Positions 37,660 through 47,356 of a DNA stretch of 64,000 nucleotides are shown piece after piece. The stretch is taken from assembly GCF_024341905.1 (NCBI RefSeq), contig NZ_BQXY01000001.1:777013-841012 (forward strand), written 5' to 3'. Source of the DNA: Clostridium folliculivorans. Its GTDB lineage: Bacteria > Bacillota > Clostridia > Clostridiales > Clostridiaceae. The first letter of the stretch is position 1. Every line of letters starts with the position of its first letter. The position numbers were made by a program, and so were the translations under genes. The notes under the pieces were generated by a model. The model made no database searches and was not told where the DNA came from. It worked only from the letters and a program-made list of their open reading frames with translations.

Positions 37660-38199
37660 ATGGCGAAGCTAGAAAAAGGTTATATTCAGATATATACAGG
37701 AAATGGTAAAGGGAAGACTACGGCTGCATTAGGATTAGCTTTCAGAGCCGTGGGAGATGGAATGAAAGTAATAATGGTTCAGTTTTTGAAGAGTAATAAA
37801 ACTGGTGAACTTAATTCTTCAGAGTTCTATGCACCTAATTTTAAGATATATAGATTTGAAAAAAGAAGAGGTTTTGTTTGGACTTTAAATGATCAAGAGA
37901 AACTTGAGCTGAAGAGTGAAATAATGGAAGCATACTCTTTTGTTAAAGAGGTAATAAAAGAAAGAAAATGTGATATATTGATCTTAGACGAGGTAATGGC
38001 TGTTATTTACAATAACTTTTTAGAAGTTTCAATGGTTACAGATCTGATAGACAGCAAGCCGGAAGATATGGAATTAATTTTGACAGGCAGAAATGCTCCA
38101 AAAGAATTGATTGAAAGAGCTGATTTAGTAACAGAAATGAAAGATATTAAGCACTATTATGAAAAAGGCGTAGCAGCAAGAGAGGGGATAGAATATTAA
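37660..38199 (+). CDS. cobA: Cob(I)yrinic acid a,c-diamide adenosyltransferase
   Basis: 179 residues of the CobA/CobO/BtuR family. It adenosylates cob(I)alamin or precursors using ATP. The P-loop GNGKGKTTAALG is at about 14-25, with MVQFLKS, and the conserved DEVMAVI acidic motif (DILILDEV). RBS AAAAGGAG. An aminotransferase starts 2 bases after its stop, so the two are co-transcribed although their pathways differ; no other cobalamin genes are present. Confidence 0.92.
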   Translation: MAKLEKGYIQIYTGNGKGKTTAALGLAFRAVGDGMKVIMVQFLKSNKTGELNSSEFYAPNFKIYRFEKRRGFVWTLNDQEKLELKSEIMEAYSFVKEVIKERKCDILILDEVMAVIYNNFLEVSMVTDLIDSKPEDMELILTGRNAPKELIERADLVTEMKDIKHYYEKGVAAREGIEY

Positions 38200-38200
38200 T

Positions 38201-39340
38201 ATGAATGGTAATGTAAATAAAATAGAGCTTTCAGGTATAAGAAAATTTTCTAATAAGGTTGCGAAAATACAAGGCGCTATATCACTTACTCTTGGACAGC
38301 CTGATTTTCCAGTGCCTAAGAGGATTAAAGAAGCGATGATAGAAGCTTTGGAGCAAGGCAAAACTACTTATACATCAAATGCAGGTTTAGAGCAATTAAG
38401 AGCTGAGATAAGCAAATATTTAGGCAGCTTTGGAATCGAATATGACAAAGAAGAAATTTGTGTAACAGCAGGAGGTAGTGAAGCACTTTTTACTGTGTTT
38501 ACCACACTGATAGATAGAGGCGAAAAAGTACTGATTCCAACTCCTGCATATCCTGCATATGAAAACTGTGTTAAGCTTGTAGGCGGAGAAGTAGTTAACT
38601 ATAAGTTGAATAAAGATTTCACTCTAAATATAGATTTTTTAGAAGAAGCTGTACGAGATAGCGGTTCAAGATATCTTTTGTTATCTTTTCCTACAAATCC
38701 GACAGGTGCAATACTTGAGGAAAAGCAGCTAAGTGAGCTTAAAGATCTTATATTAAAATATGATCTAACTGTAATAACAGACGAAATGTACAGTGCACTT
38801 TGCTACGATGAATATCACTCTATAGGTCAAGTTAAGAAGCTTAAAGATAGAGTGATATTCATAGGTGGATTTTCTAAAATCTTTTCAATGACTGGATTAA
38901 GATTAGGTTACTTCTGCTTAAATAAAGATCTAATGGATGATTTTATGAAGGTGCATCAATATAATGTTTCTTGTGCTACATCAATATCTCAATATGGTGC
39001 TTACGTGGGACTTAGAGAGTGTCTTAATGATGTTGAATATATGAAAACTCAATTTATTAAAAGAAGAGATTATGTATATAATAGACTTAAGAACATGGGA
39101 TTTGAAGTGGAATTACCTAAGGGAGCATTCTATATATTCCCATCAATAAAAAAGTTTAATATAAGTTCTGAAGAGTTTTGTGAATTACTATTAGAGAAAA
39201 AGAAAGTAGCATGTGTTCCAGGTAGTGCTTTTGGTCAAGGCGGAGAAGGCTTTATGAGAATTTCTTATTGTTATAGTACTGAAGAATTAGAAAAAGCTTT
39301 AGATTTGATTGAAGAGTTTATAAATGAACTTCAGAAATAA
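38201..39340 (+). CDS. patA: Class I/II aminotransferase, probable N-acetyl-LL-diaminopimelate aminotransferase
   Basis: 379 residues, PLP fold type I. The N-terminus (IELSGIRKFSNKVA, ISLTLGQPDFPVP), the segment SKIFSMTGLRLGY with the PLP lysine, and HQYNVSCATSISQ resemble Bacillus PatA closely. PatA transaminates N-acetyl-L-2-amino-6-oxopimelate in the acetylase branch of lysine biosynthesis. Position next to dapH, dapB, dapA and asd agrees. A CobD-like decarboxylase role (because of the cobA neighbour) is less likely from these motifs. Start ATG at 38201 lies 1 base after the cobA stop. Confidence 0.85.
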   Translation: MNGNVNKIELSGIRKFSNKVAKIQGAISLTLGQPDFPVPKRIKEAMIEALEQGKTTYTSNAGLEQLRAEISKYLGSFGIEYDKEEICVTAGGSEALFTVFTTLIDRGEKVLIPTPAYPAYENCVKLVGGEVVNYKLNKDFTLNIDFLEEAVRDSGSRYLLLSFPTNPTGAILEEKQLSELKDLILKYDLTVITDEMYSALCYDEYHSIGQVKKLKDRVIFIGGFSKIFSMTGLRLGYFCLNKDLMDDFMKVHQYNVSCATSISQYGAYVGLRECLNDVEYMKTQFIKRRDYVYNRLKNMGFEVELPKGAFYIFPSIKKFNISSEEFCELLLEKKKVACVPGSAFGQGGEGFMRISYCYSTEELEKALDLIEEFINELQK

Positions 39341-39371
39341 AGTGACCATAAAACTTGTGTTTTGAAAATAT

Positions 39372-39413
39372 TAAAAGGCTGTAGTAGATTATTCGTCTAC
39401 TGCAGCCTTTTTA
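39372..39413. terminator. Bidirectional terminator between patA and dapB
   Basis: AAAAGGCTGTAGTAGA pairs with TCTACTGCAGCCTTTTT (one mismatch), 33 bases beyond patA and 26 beyond the convergent dapB. Confidence 0.9.
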
Positions 39414-39438
39414 ATATTTAACTTGGAAAAGTAATATT

Positions 39439-40200
39439 TTAGAATGATAGATTTAATACATCTTCCATATCATAATGTCCTGGTTTTGAGACTTTTCCCA
39501 TATAAGCACTTGCTTTTAAAGCACCTACAGCGAAAACCTCTCTAGATATAGCTTTATGAGTTATTTCGATAACTTCACCATCTCCGGCAAAAATAACATC
39601 ATGATCGCCAACTATGCTTCCGCCACGTATTGCGTGGATACCAATCTCTTTATGATCTCTCTTTGCAAATCCTTCTCTTCCATATACGAAGTGTGTATCT
39701 TCTTCAATTGAGTTCTTTATGGTTTCAGCAAGCATAACAGCTGTACCAGAAGGTGCATCCACTTTTTGATTATGATGTTTTTCTATAACTTCAATATCAA
39801 AGTTTTCATATAGAACTGGTGATATTTTTCTAAGAAGCATGTTTACAAGGTTTACTCCAACACTCATGTTAGCAGATCTGAACAGTGGAAGCACTTTTGA
39901 TTTTTCTTCAATTAAAGCCAAATCTTCTGTAGTGTATCCAGTAGAACAAAGAACCACTGGTTTGCTATTCTTTTCTGAAAAAGCTAATATAGGTCTTAGA
40001 GAGTCAGGTCTTGAAAAATCAAGTAATACATCGTATTCTATAGTGCACTCATTCAAATCGCTAAAAATAGGATAGCTTCTTTCACCTTTTGGAAACTTAT
40101 CTATTCCAGCCACTATTTGAAGATTTTCATCTTTTTCTACAAGATTTGAAATAACAGTTCCCATCTTTCCACAGCAACCGTTTAATATTATTTTTGTCAT
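39439..40200 (-). CDS. dapB: 4-hydroxy-tetrahydrodipicolinate reductase
   Basis: 253 residues. NAD(P)-binding GCCGKMG near the N-terminus (about 8-14), the catalytic region [15 protein letters not shown] with the His-His-x-x-Lys pattern (about 139-153), and [10 protein letters not shown]. Reduces the DapA product to tetrahydrodipicolinate, feeding DapH. RBS GGAGG before ATG. Third gene of the asd-dapA-dapB leftward operon, 13 bases after dapA. Confidence 0.97.
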   Translation of the reverse strand: MTKIILNGCCGKMGTVISNLVEKDENLQIVAGIDKFPKGERSYPIFSDLNECTIEYDVLLDFSRPDSLRPILAFSEKNSKPVVLCSTGYTTEDLALIEEKSKVLPLFRSANMSVGVNLVNMLLRKISPVLYENFDIEVIEKHHNQKVDAPSGTAVMLAETIKNSIEEDTHFVYGREGFAKRDHKEIGIHAIRGGSIVGDHDVIFAGDGEVIEITHKAISREVFAVGALKASAYMGKVSKPGHYDMEDVLNLSF

Positions 40201-40213
40201 AGTTTTACCTCCA

Positions 40214-41095
40214 TTACTTTATAAGATTATGCTTTCTTAAAACATTGCTTAATTTTTCAAGATTTTCGCCTTCCATTTTGTAAAGAGGTAATCTTAAAGG
40301 TCCAACATTGCAATTCATTAAATTTAAAGCTGTTTTTACTGGAATTGGATTAGGTTCAACAAATAAAGTGTTTGCTAAGTCTAAAGTTCCTATTTGAATG
40401 TCTAACGCTTCCTTTGTCTTTCCGGCTAAGAAAAGTTCACACATATCATGAACTTCTTTAGGAATAACATTTGCAAGTACTGATATTACACCTATCCCAC
40501 CTAAAGATAATATAGGAATTATTTGATCATCATTTCCAGAGTAGATATCTATTTTATCGCCACAAAGAGCCTTTATTTTTGCTATTTGGCTTAAATCTCC
40601 GCTTGCTTCTTTAACTGCTACTACATTTTTTAATTCGGTGAGTTTTAAAAGAACATCTGGACTTATATTTACATTTGTTCTAGCTGGTACATTATAAAGT
40701 ATAATTGGTGTATTTACAGCATTATCTATAGCTTTAAAATGTTCTATTAATCCTCTTTGAGATGTCTTATTATAGTAAGGGGTTATTATTAAAAGCCCAT
40801 CAACTCCTATACTTTCAGCCCATTTGCTCATTTCGATAGAGTAAGCAGTATTATTAGTTCCAGTACCTGCAATTACTGGTATTCTCTTTTTAACTACATC
40901 TACAGTAAACTTTATAGTTTCCTTCTTTTCATTTTCAGTCATAGTTGAAGCCTCACCTGTAGTGCCACATACAACTATAGCATCAGTTTTATTTTCTATA
41001 TGCCATTCAAGAAGTTCTTCTAATTTTTTAAAATCAACTCCGTTTTCCGTAAAAGGAGTAACTATAGCAACACCAGACCCTTTAAACAAAGACAT
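40214..41095 (-). CDS. dapA: 4-hydroxy-tetrahydrodipicolinate synthase
   Basis: 293-residue TIM-barrel aldolase that condenses pyruvate and aspartate semialdehyde. GTTGEASTM near residue 43, the catalytic tyrosine in [11 protein letters not shown] (about 133) and the Schiff-base lysine in [10 protein letters not shown] (about 161) are all present. RBS GGAGGTATAATT. It lies 47 bases downstream of asd and directly before dapB, in pathway order. Confidence 0.97.
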   Translation of the reverse strand: MSLFKGSGVAIVTPFTENGVDFKKLEELLEWHIENKTDAIVVCGTTGEASTMTENEKKETIKFTVDVVKKRIPVIAGTGTNNTAYSIEMSKWAESIGVDGLLIITPYYNKTSQRGLIEHFKAIDNAVNTPIILYNVPARTNVNISPDVLLKLTELKNVVAVKEASGDLSQIAKIKALCGDKIDIYSGNDDQIIPILSLGGIGVISVLANVIPKEVHDMCELFLAGKTKEALDIQIGTLDLANTLFVEPNPIPVKTALNLMNCNVGPLRLPLYKMEGENLEKLSNVLRKHNLIK

Positions 41096-41142
41096 AATTA
41101 TACCTCCATGCCTAATAAATTTGAAAATATTTTATCTTATAA

Positions 41143-42132
41143 TTATTTGTTTTTAATCATTATTTCAGCAATTTGTACTGCATTTAAAGCAGCACCTTTT
41201 CTTATGTTATCAGCAACAACCCAAAGATTCAAACCGTTATCTAAACTAAAGTCTCTTCTGATTCTACCAACATAAACATCATCCTTGCCATCTACGTATA
41301 ATGGGGTTGGATACTTTATATTCTTAATATCATCATATACAATTACACCTTGAGAGTTTCCAAGTAAAGTAAGAACATCTTCAAGATTAAATTCTTTTAA
41401 AAGTTCTACATTAATGCTTTCACTATGGCTGTTTAATACTGGAACTCTTGCTGTTGTAGCGGTGATTTTTAAATCATCATTGTGGAGAATTTTCCTGGTT
41501 TCAAGTATCATTTTTATTTCTTCCTTAGTGTATCCATCTTCAGTGAATACATCGATATGAGGAAGGATATTTCCTGCTATAGGATAAGGGAATTTCTTTG
41601 GTGCTTCTCCTTTAACTCCATCTTGAAGATCTAATATACCTTGAAGTCCTGCACCTGACACAGCTTGATAAGTGGAATATACAATTCTCTTTATACCATA
41701 CTTATCATAAAGTGGCTTTAAGGCAACCACTGCTTGAATAGTAGAGCAGTTAGGATTTGCGATTATTCCATTATGCCAAGATATATCTTCTGGATTAACT
41801 TCAGGAACTACAAGAGGAACTTTAGGATCCATTCTCCAAGCACTGCTATTATCTATAACAACTGCACCTATCTCTGCAAATTTAGGAGCAAACTGAAGGC
41901 TTGCATCCCCGCCAGCAGAAAATAATGCAAAATCAATTTTTTTAGAATTAATATTCTCATCACATAATTCTTCAACTACATAATCAATATCTTTAAATTT
42001 CATAGTCTTGCCTGCAGATCTTTTTGATGCAAACAAGTACAGGTCTTTAATTGGAAAATTCCTTTCTGCGAGTATTTCGATGAACTTTCTTCCAACATTA
42101 CCTGTTGCCCCAACAATTGCTACATTAAACAA
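41143..42132 (-). CDS. asd: Aspartate-semialdehyde dehydrogenase
   Basis: 329 residues. Reduces aspartyl phosphate to aspartate semialdehyde. N-terminal GATGNVGRKF, catalytic cysteine in NPNCSTIQ (about 128) and SGAGLQGI are present. The start is a TTG at 42132 with GGAGGG 8 bases upstream; no ATG offers a better choice. It heads the asd-dapA-dapB operon. I see no lysine riboswitch upstream. Confidence 0.95.
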   Translation of the reverse strand: MFNVAIVGATGNVGRKFIEILAERNFPIKDLYLFASKRSAGKTMKFKDIDYVVEELCDENINSKKIDFALFSAGGDASLQFAPKFAEIGAVVIDNSSAWRMDPKVPLVVPEVNPEDISWHNGIIANPNCSTIQAVVALKPLYDKYGIKRIVYSTYQAVSGAGLQGILDLQDGVKGEAPKKFPYPIAGNILPHIDVFTEDGYTKEEIKMILETRKILHNDDLKITATTARVPVLNSHSESINVELLKEFNLEDVLTLLGNSQGVIVYDDIKNIKYPTPLYVDGKDDVYVGRIRRDFSLDNGLNLWVVADNIRKGAALNAVQIAEIMIKNK

Positions 42133-42554
42133 AACAATCCCTCCTAAGTTTTTTTAAAATTTATGCATAAATATAAATAAGGTCTATTATATCACAACCC
42201 TAATGTTACATTAAATTAATTATACACTATAATTTATGCTGCAGATGAAATTTTTTGAATTTTAAATTTTAATTTTCGCATAATATATGAATGTAGCATC
42301 ATAATAAAAAGTATACTTTCAAATAGTATGCAATGGTGACATTCAAAATATTAAGATATGAATGAATAATGGCGGTTTATACCAAAGGCAGATACGCAAA
42401 AAAATCACTGAAGAAAATCGATTCAGCGATTTTTTCATATATTAATAATTAACTCATCAAATGTAATTATTGTATTCAGCTAAATAATAGTAGGGGTATA
42501 ACTGTAAATTGATATGGCAATAATAGAAAAAAATAAGAAAAAGGAGACTTTCTT
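42133..42554. other. Intergenic region between divergent asd and the spore protein gene
   Basis: 422 bases. It should hold the asd promoter and a sporulation promoter for the SASP gene, neither clear to me. It also contains the hairpin-repeat end at 42387-42435. Confidence 0.4.
42387..42435 (+). repeat. Right end of the hairpin-repeat family, with hairpin
   Basis: GGCAGATACG (42387-42396) followed by AAAAAATCACTGAA / TTCAGCGATTTTTT (42398-42435). It is the same order as 36413-36464. Here the terminator-like hairpin lies between two divergent genes, so it terminates no known gene. Confidence 0.6.
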
Positions 42555-42806
42555 ATGAGTAAAACACCATTAAAAAAAATAATAAAATCTAAAATCAAAT
42601 CAAATAGAGAACTGTCTGATGCCGAAAAGCTTAGAGAGTCTATGAAATATGAAATTGCAGAAGAATTAGGACTTAAAGACAAAGTTGATTCAGAAGGCTG
42701 GGGGGGACTTACAGCAGAAGAAACTGGAAGAATAGGCGGTATAATGACCAAAAGAAAAAAGAATCTTAAAATACCGAGCAATGATGAAATTTTAGGAAGA
42801 AAGTAA
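42555..42806 (+). CDS. Small acid-soluble spore protein, alpha/beta-type related
   Basis: 83 residues. KYEIAEELGL (the spore-protease recognition region) and GWGGLTAEETGRIGG-MTKRKK near the C-terminus match minor alpha/beta-type SASPs, which coat and protect spore DNA and are degraded on germination. Basic at both ends, no Cys, no signal peptide. RBS AAAGGAG. Likely expressed in the forespore (family knowledge); the promoter is not defined. It supports a spore-forming host. Confidence 0.85.
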   Translation: MSKTPLKKIIKSKIKSNRELSDAEKLRESMKYEIAEELGLKDKVDSEGWGGLTAEETGRIGGIMTKRKKNLKIPSNDEILGRK

Positions 42807-42814
42807 AAAATATA

Positions 42815-42900
42815 GGGTTGCATTAAGAAAACTTGATTTATACTTGTTAGAAATTCACGTACCTAGGACTTTTACAATGTATAAATTAATAATTGGAACT
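42815..42900. repeat. Degenerate palindromic segment after the spore protein gene
   Basis: CTTGATTTATACTTGTTAGAAA resembles the left arm of the palindrome at 48982-49071, and TATAAATTAATAATTGGAAC its right arm. The two arms are only partly complementary. Borderline call. Confidence 0.35.
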
Positions 42901-42907
42901 GTAAAAA

Positions 42908-43000
42908 GATGTACTACTTCAATCAGAAAACTATTTTCAAACTCTCTCACCAAAACTTGTGAGAGTTTGAAAAATAGATTTCGGTTCGAACTGGTACATC
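42908..43000. repeat. Long palindrome of the GATGTACCACTTC family
   Basis: Ends GATGTACTACTTC (42908-42920) and GAACTGGTACATC (42988-43000), with a central stem ACTCTCTCAC / GTGAGAGTTT and arms rich in TTTTCAAA / TTTGAAAA. It matches 52155-52250 in size, ends and central CTCTCAC...GTGAGAG stem. Confidence 0.7.
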
Positions 43001-43008
43001 TTTATATA

Positions 43009-43110
43009 TAGATAAACCAGTTCCAAATAAAATTTATAAGTCAAGTCATATACCATTAATAGTTAAATTGGTATCTAATATATTTTTAATTTATAGAACT
43101 GGGATATCTA
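43009..43110. repeat. 102-bp palindromic-end element (TAGATAA-CCAGTTC family)
   Basis: TAGATAAACCAGTTCCA (43009-43025) and TAGAACTGGGATATCTA (43094-43110) are inverted. The interior CCATTAATAGTTAAAT is shared with 7900-7980. It follows a GATGTACCACTTC palindrome directly, the same order as at 52155-52427. Confidence 0.72.
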
Positions 43111-43255
43111 TAACAACAAATTAGAAAACATGCTTTTAATTAGTGAATACACATCATTTTAGCGAATAAAAGGGAAAGATAAACATATATCATTGACTTA
43201 GCAGAAAATTAATAATATATTATTTAGTAGATTTAGTGTGGGGGATTATTATTAA

Positions 43256-44005
43256 ATGGACAGCTATAATAAATTTGCAAATCTTTATGATCAATTGATA
43301 TATGAAGATATTAACTATAACAGCATAAGTGACTTCATTCTGAATTTATGTAAAGACAACAACATAAATTATGAATATTACTTAGACTTAGCTTGTGGAA
43401 CAGGAAATGTAGCAGCGATCTTAGGGAAAAACTTTAAAAACATATTTTTAGTTGATTCATCAGATAGTATGCTTATAAATGCAGATAAAAAGTTTAGAGA
43501 TGAAAGAATGAAATGTAAGATAGTATGTCAGGATATGAGTGAATTATCGCTTAATAGAAAGTTTGATTTAGTGACTTGTGTTTTGGATTCAACTAATTAC
43601 ATATTAGATACTGAAGATTTAAAAAACTATTTTCTTTCTGTAAAGAGGCATATGAGTGAAAACGGAATTTTTGTTTTTGATATAAATTCCTATTATAAAT
43701 TAAGTGAAATTCTTGGTAATAATATTTTTACATATAATTCTGAAGAGATTTTTTACACTTGGGAGAATATATTTGAAGATGAAATAGTGGAGATGAATCT
43801 GACCTTTTTCGTAAAGGAAGGAGATCTCTATGAAAGATTTGAGGAAATCCATGAAGAAAGAGCTTACAAAGAAGATTTTATAGAGTCAATGGTGAAGGAC
43901 GCAGGTTTCGAAATAATTGGAAAGTACGATGGATACAAAAATAGCGGCGTAGAACAAGATAGTGAAAGAATAGTATATGTACTTAAGAATTTGGAGGTAA
44001 ATTAA
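43256..44005 (+). CDS. Class I SAM-dependent methyltransferase
   Basis: 249 residues, Rossmann-like. Motif I is [12 protein letters not shown] (about 43-54), motif [12 protein letters not shown], motif [14 protein letters not shown]. The substrate is not recognisable; the family includes methyltransferases acting on small molecules and proteins. RBS GTGGGGG. The hslO gene begins 2 bases after its stop, so they are co-transcribed. Confidence 0.85.
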   Translation: MDSYNKFANLYDQLIYEDINYNSISDFILNLCKDNNINYEYYLDLACGTGNVAAILGKNFKNIFLVDSSDSMLINADKKFRDERMKCKIVCQDMSELSLNRKFDLVTCVLDSTNYILDTEDLKNYFLSVKRHMSENGIFVFDINSYYKLSEILGNNIFTYNSEEIFYTWENIFEDEIVEMNLTFFVKEGDLYERFEEIHEERAYKEDFIESMVKDAGFEIIGKYDGYKNSGVEQDSERIVYVLKNLEVN

Positions 44006-44007
44006 TT

Positions 44008-44892
44008 ATGAATGATAAGATTATAAGAGCTACGGCTAAGGATGGAATGGTTAGAATTATAGCTGGAATAACTACTAATTTGGTTGATGAAGGAACAAAA
44101 ATACATGAATGCAGTACTACAGCGGCTGCAGCTTTTGGAAGAATGCTCACTGCAGGAACTCTAATGGGAGCAATGCTGAAATCTGAAAAAGAAATTTTGA
44201 CTCTTCAAATTAATGGTGGTGGAGAAGCAAAAGGTATTACTGTAACTGCATATCCAGATTGTACAGTTAAGGGATATATAGGAAACCCTGCAGTTGAACT
44301 TCCTTTAAATATTAAAGGAAAACTTGATGTAGGTGGAGCTATAGGAAAGAATGGTAACCTAACTGTTATAAGAGATTTAGGTCTAAAAGATCCATACGTA
44401 GGACAAGTGCCAATTTATACTGGTGAAGTAGCAGAAGATTTGGCATATTACTTTACAGCATCCGAGCAAACACCATCAGCTGTTGCACTTGGAGTTTTAG
44501 TTAATAATGATTTATCAATTAAAGCTGCTGGTGGATTTATAATCCAAATGATGCCAGGAGCTGACGAACTCTTAGCAGATCTTCTATCATATAGAATGGA
44601 AGAAATACCACCTGTGACAACTATGATATCTGAAGGAAAAACTATTGAAGAAATAGTTGAATATATATTTGATGGAATGGATTTAAAAATCAATGATAGC
44701 ATTGAGCCACTATATAAATGTGATTGCTCAAGAGAAAAAGTAGAAAGAGCCTTTATAAGTATTGGTCTAAAAGATCTTACTGAAATATATGAAGAAGGAA
44801 AAGAAGAAGAATTAAAATGCCACTTCTGCAATAAGGCTTATAAATTCACTAATGAACAGATTGGAGAATTAATAAATACTTTGACGAAATAA
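44008..44892 (+). CDS. hslO: Hsp33 redox-regulated chaperone
   Basis: 294 residues. N-terminal chaperone domain with [14 protein letters not shown] and [10 protein letters not shown], and the C-terminal zinc switch with four cysteines, CDC (about 258-260) and CHFC (about 291 region), which holds zinc when reduced and unfolds on oxidative stress to activate the holdase. Length is normal. RBS GGAGG. Followed by a tRNA operon with its own promoter. Confidence 0.95.
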   Translation: MNDKIIRATAKDGMVRIIAGITTNLVDEGTKIHECSTTAAAAFGRMLTAGTLMGAMLKSEKEILTLQINGGGEAKGITVTAYPDCTVKGYIGNPAVELPLNIKGKLDVGGAIGKNGNLTVIRDLGLKDPYVGQVPIYTGEVAEDLAYYFTASEQTPSAVALGVLVNNDLSIKAAGGFIIQMMPGADELLADLLSYRMEEIPPVTTMISEGKTIEEIVEYIFDGMDLKINDSIEPLYKCDCSREKVERAFISIGLKDLTEIYEEGKEEELKCHFCNKAYKFTNEQIGELINTLTK

Positions 44893-44896
44893 TTTA

Positions 44897-44925
44897 TTGA
44901 CAAAGTCTTCTAAAGTTCATATAAT
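44897..44925 (+). promoter_or_regulatory. Promoter of the tRNA operon
   Basis: TTGACA (44897-44902) and TATAAT (44920-44925) at 17 bases spacing, 28 bases before tRNA-Asp. Near-consensus vegetative promoter. Confidence 0.85.
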
Positions 44926-44953
44926 ATAATACGTGGACGATAGAAGTACTTGT

Positions 44954-45030
44954 GGCTCAGTAGCTCAGTTGGTTAGAGTGCCGGCCTGTCACGCCGGAGG
45001 TCGAGGGTTCGAGCCCCTTCTGAGTCGCCA
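44954..45030 (+). tRNA. tRNA-Asp (GTC)
   Basis: Full cloverleaf: acceptor GGCTCAG / CTGAGTC, anticodon loop CTGTCAC with GTC at 44988-44990, TTCGAGC T-loop, encoded CCA end. Confidence 0.97.
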
Positions 45031-45033
45031 CGT

Positions 45034-45109
<76 letters not shown>

Positions 45110-45128
45110 TTTATTTTTAATTTAATTT

Positions 45129-45203
45129 GGCGCTATAGCCAAGCGGTAAGGTCAAGGTCTGCAAAACCTTTATGCCCCGGTTCAAATCCGGGTGGCGCCT
45201 CCA
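45129..45203 (+). tRNA. tRNA-Cys (GCA)
   Basis: Acceptor GGCGCTA / TGGCGCC, anticodon GCA at 45161-45163 in CTGCAAA, TTCAAAT T-loop, encoded CCA. Confidence 0.97.
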
Positions 45204-45219
45204 AATTGATATTAATAGA

Positions 45220-45270
45220 AGATGACCTGCATTATAACTTGTTAAAAGTTATAATGCAGGTCATTTTTTA
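45220..45270 (+). terminator. Terminator of the tRNA operon
   Basis: ATGACCTGCATTATAACTT (45222-45240) pairs perfectly with AAGTTATAATGCAGGTCAT (45246-45264), followed by T6. Confidence 0.92.
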
Positions 45271-45507
45271 CTTTATAAAAAGCATATAAATTTATTTTAG
45301 TTAAATATAATGAGTTCAATTTCTTTACTGGTGTTTACGGTAAAAGGGAAAATCTTCACCTGACAAAAATTGATGAATACATCTCTAATGTATTTTTAAA
45401 GGTAAAATTTTTTAAAATTACAACTTGGAGATCTTACTTTAAAATATAAGTTTTACGGAATATTGTGCTATAATATCTATAAAATGTAAGATAGGAGGGG
45501 GATTTTA
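45271..45507. other. Intergenic region before the deaminase gene
   Basis: About 240 AT-rich bases. ATCTTCACCTGACAAAAATTGATG near 45352 vaguely resembles the TGTCAGGCGAA block of the hairpin-repeat family, too little to call. The deaminase promoter should be here. Confidence 0.3.
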
Positions 45508-46164
45508 ATGTGGAAGGATTTAAATTATGCCTGGCAGGAAGCGTTATCTTTAGCTTGGGAATCTTTTAAGAAAGATACTATTCCAATTGGTGCTGTTATA
45601 GTTGATGAGAATGGAAAGATAATATCTAGAGGTAGAAATAGAATTTTTGATACTACAAGTAATAATCCATTGGCTGGCACAGGTATGGCCCATGCGGAAA
45701 CTACTGCTATGTTAAATTTAAAAAGAGAAGAACATCTAAATATAAAAAAATACACATTGTATACCACTATGGAGCCGTGTCCAATGTGTTTTGGGGCTAT
45801 GGTCATGGTGGGAATAAGAAACATAAAATATGCAGCGAGAGATGGTTATGCCGGAGCAACGGAACTAAATGATAAGACGAAATATATAAATAGCAAAAAT
45901 ATGAATTTTAGCAGAGAAAATGAGGAGTTGGAGGCGTTTCAGATTTGCCTTCAATCAGCTTACGAATATAAAAGACAACATATAGCACAAGCCGTACTAG
46001 ATTCTTGGAGTGAGTATTGCAGTGATGGAGTATTATTAGCAAAGGGGTTAAATGAAGAAGGATATTTTCGAAATGCTTTAAGTATGCAAAAGCCAATTGA
46101 GGAAATATATGATGAGATAATTAGCAGGTTATCTAAGGGAGAAAGATTTGAAAAGATTATCTAA
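45508..46164 (+). CDS. CMP/dCMP-type nucleoside deaminase with C-terminal extension
   Basis: 218 residues. Cytidine-deaminase-like zinc site: HAE in GMAHAETTAML (about 61-63) and PCPMC in TMEPCPMCFGAM (about 90-94), with the proton-shuttling glutamate. Related to TadA/guanine deaminase family, but the last 65 residues after the core (from about 150) are extra and unrecognised. Substrate unknown. RBS AGGAGGGGG. The next gene starts inside its 3' end. Confidence 0.82.
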   Translation: MWKDLNYAWQEALSLAWESFKKDTIPIGAVIVDENGKIISRGRNRIFDTTSNNPLAGTGMAHAETTAMLNLKREEHLNIKKYTLYTTMEPCPMCFGAMVMVGIRNIKYAARDGYAGATELNDKTKYINSKNMNFSRENEELEAFQICLQSAYEYKRQHIAQAVLDSWSEYCSDGVLLAKGLNEEGYFRNALSMQKPIEEIYDEIISRLSKGERFEKII

Positions 46165-46831
46165 AATGCAAAAATTAATACTTTGCTACTTGGGATTAGC
46201 AATAATGTTTGTATTAGCAGGAAATAGCAATAATACAAAAGATATATTTTTAGAAAGAATATTTAAACCCCTTAGAGGAGATAATTGGGTGTTTCATTAT
46301 GCTGGATTAATACTTATAGTAGGAATATATTTTTGTTTGAAAAAGCTTAATGAAATAAGAGAAAAAGCACTACTTAAGACAGCCTTCAAAAGAGTAATAG
46401 TAACAATAGTATTGATTAGTGTTTTTCCTGCAATGTGGGTTTATTGTATTCAATTTTATAAAGGATTTTATAAGGATTTAAATTCAATATATCTGGATAG
46501 GGAGAAAACTTCAGTGAATTTTAGCAAAAATAATGACAAACTAACTGTAAGTGGAGGTATAGCGATAATTAATTGTAGTAATGATATACAAAAGTTTTAC
46601 GTAAAAATTAAGGCTCCATCCTTAGTGAAAGAAGATATAAAGGAAGAGGATATTACTTTGAAAAATGAATTTATAGTACATCCAAAAGAAGAAAAAAGGT
46701 TGTTATTAGATGAAGAGTTGAGTTTTGATAAAGAAGCCCAGTATTCAGGATATAGTTCAAAGGCCTTTGGATATATATTATTTAATGATAAAGATGAAGT
46801 TGTTTTTCAAGGGATGTCAGAAATAAATTAA
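46148..46831 (+). CDS. Membrane protein of unknown function
   Basis: 227 residues from a TTG start at 46148, preceded by AAGGGAG; an ATG at 46166 is an alternative. Three hydrophobic helices (about 8-23, 45-60, 78-100), then an extracytoplasmic-looking domain of about 120 residues rich in charged residues and beta-strand-like segments. It overlaps the deaminase gene by 17 bases, so is translationally coupled to it. Not recognised. Confidence 0.7.
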   Translation: MKRLSKMQKLILCYLGLAIMFVLAGNSNNTKDIFLERIFKPLRGDNWVFHYAGLILIVGIYFCLKKLNEIREKALLKTAFKRVIVTIVLISVFPAMWVYCIQFYKGFYKDLNSIYLDREKTSVNFSKNNDKLTVSGGIAIINCSNDIQKFYVKIKAPSLVKEDIKEEDITLKNEFIVHPKEEKRLLLDEELSFDKEAQYSGYSSKAFGYILFNDKDEVVFQGMSEIN

Positions 46832-47035
46832 ACAGAGCACTATGATTTATAAAAATATATCGTTAAATATAAGCTTTCTTGATGATTAGCTAGATTATTA
46901 TTTTGTGTATTGACTAAAGCAATAAGTTAGAATATTATATAAGTAAATAAGCAAATGCTAATGTTGTTTATTGTATTTTTAGTAAATATGGGAAAAATAT
47001 AAAAGATATTTTTGCTAAATCAAAGGAGGAGTTAT

Positions 47036-47356
47036 ATGTTTCCGTTCATAAAAAGAGGAAATTTTAGAGCAATAAGTGTTCATGATGTTGATGATGTTAT
47101 AAATAAAATAAATCTAATAGATATAAGAGAGCCGTATGAGTACGAAGATGGGCATATTCCTAAAGCAATGAATATACCTATGGGAACGATACTTAGAGAT
47201 CCAGAAAAATATTTAGATAAAGAAAAAGAATATCATATAATATGTCAATCTGGAGGTAGAAGTGCAAAGACTTGTAGTGAACTTAGTACAAGGGGATACA
47301 AGGTAGTAAATGTATCTGGAGGAACTGGCTCATATTTAAGACCTCTTGAGAAATAG
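47036..47356 (+). CDS. Rhodanese-domain sulfurtransferase
   Basis: 106 residues from the ATG at 47036, which has AAAGGAGGAG upstream. Single rhodanese domain: LIDIREPYEYEDGHIPKAMNIPMG and the active-site loop CQSGGRSAKT, whose cysteine carries persulfide. No signal peptide. The following gene is an ArsR-family regulator with two cysteines placed as in persulfide sensors, so this enzyme probably works in sulfide or persulfide handling. Confidence 0.92.
   Translation: MFPFIKRGNFRAISVHDVDDVINKINLIDIREPYEYEDGHIPKAMNIPMGTILRDPEKYLDKEKEYHIICQSGGRSAKTCSELSTRGYKVVNVSGGTGSYLRPLEK

Noticed and set aside
42133-42300. Lysine riboswitch before asd
   Set aside because: The space is short and none of the conserved lysine-element helices is visible.
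45330-45400. Copy of the hairpin-repeat family
   Set aside because: Only a CCTGACAAA-like stretch matches; both ends are absent.
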